A stretch of DNA of 42,540 bases from Comamonadaceae bacterium (GTDB taxonomy: Bacteria > Pseudomonadota > Gammaproteobacteria > Burkholderiales > Burkholderiaceae_C): the NCBI GenBank assembly GCA_947456305.1, contig CANGPN010000021.1:1-42540 (forward strand). The letters are read 5' to 3'. The position numbers were made by a program, and so were the translations under genes. The notes beneath the pieces were generated by a model, which saw nothing but the letters and a program-made list of their open reading frames with translations, was not told where the DNA came from and did no database searches. Below are positions 42,257 through 42,540 of this stretch, in pieces; the stretch's first letter is position 1, and each line of letters starts with the position of its first letter.

Positions 42257-42540
42257 ATGAAAAAACTTCACACCCGTGCAACAACAGATTTAATTGCTAA
42301 TTCCACAGGCACGCATATAGCGCAATTTTCAACTAAGAAAAATCATACAAGCTCTGTGATGCCTGCGCTGATTCTCGCGCTTATTCACGGTATTGCCAGT
42401 GCTGAAGGCTGGTACGGTAGCGTTCAGTACGATAGCAAAGAAAAGGTATATCCAGATGGAACAGTTACTTCCAAAAACTACGGCCAAATAAACGGTGTGA
42501 CTCAGGTAACTTTAGGCAAAAAAATTGAAAATAATTGGTA
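42257..42540 (+). CDS. N-terminal part of an outer-membrane protein (runs off the window)
   Basis: Open from ATG 42257 to the window edge (94 codons). AAGGA lies 8 nt upstream. It begins with a long polar region, then a hydrophobic signal (VMPALILALIHGIASA) and a mature start EGWYGSVQYDSKEK with alternating beta-strand-like residues. A beta-barrel porin or outer-membrane channel is the likely family. It may belong with the sulfate-binding protein upstream as a transport partner, but this rests only on proximity. An alternative start is the Met before PALILAL. Confidence 0.55.
   Translation, partial: MKKLHTRATTDLIANSTGTHIAQFSTKKNHTSSVMPALILALIHGIASAEGWYGSVQYDSKEKVYPDGTVTSKNYGQINGVTQVTLGKKIENNW

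Noticed and set aside
1..42540. CRISPR array or toxin-antitoxin pair
   Set aside because: No regularly spaced repeats and no paired small genes with such features were found.

Overview
The window looks like chromosomal DNA of a free-living betaproteobacterium, probably of the order Burkholderiales. This is an inference from gene content: the FdxA-type ferredoxin, a DUF934 gene beside a ferredoxin-like-type CysI, the thiO-thiS-thiG-thiE order and the HAE3 RND operon. It is not based on a ribosomal gene. Most of the window is well-packed housekeeping metabolism. The dominant theme from about 21.8 kb to the end is assimilatory sulfur metabolism.

Layout. 1-2440 is a small integration hotspot. 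A functional tRNA-Asn (519-594, minus) has a truncated tyrosine integrase running off the window beyond its 3' end. On its 5' side a second complete integrase (855-1883) lies between two copies of the tRNA 5' half plus promoter (557-610 and 2292-2345). 2551-6931 encodes an RND drug-efflux adaptor and pump. 7021-11781 holds an alcohol dehydrogenase (minus), then two alpha/beta hydrolases, a TfdA-like dioxygenase and a small exported protein (plus). 11822-16328 (minus) is a three-gene HAE3 RND exporter / LolA-like / beta-barrel operon. 16481-21787 is thiamine synthesis: thiE, thiG, thiS, thiO (minus), thiD (plus) and a TPP-riboswitch-controlled hydroxymethylpyrimidine permease (cytX).

21840-33273 is sulfate assimilation. 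The minus-strand genes, in transcription order, are a TauE/SafE permease, cysI, DUF934, cysH (APS-reductase type), cysD, cysN, fdxA and a ferredoxin-NADP reductase. Divergent from them are sbp-cysT-cysW-cysA for sulfate uptake. 33440-35795 carries a small orphan protein, a 1-Cys peroxiredoxin and metY (O-acetylhomoserine sulfhydrylase).

35938-40128 is the most notable locus: rhodanese, serine acetyltransferase, a family 2A encapsulin shell protein (SrpI-like) and a cysteine desulfurase with a 219-residue disordered, cysteine-free N-terminal region. This is the gene set of the sulfur-storing encapsulin nanocompartments. It is followed by a CysB-type LysR regulator, a second sulfate-binding protein and the start of an outer-membrane protein.

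How it fits together. Sulfate is imported, activated to APS, reduced to sulfite and then sulfide, with electrons probably from NADPH through the reductase and FdxA. Sulfide is fixed into cysteine or homocysteine. Surplus cysteine sulfur can be stripped by the desulfurase inside the encapsulin shell. A shared inverted repeat, CAAAC-N12-GTTTG inside a longer conserved block, sits before both the sulfate-transport operon and the encapsulin operon. A related sequence follows cysB. I propose it as the CysB operator tying import and storage into one regulon.
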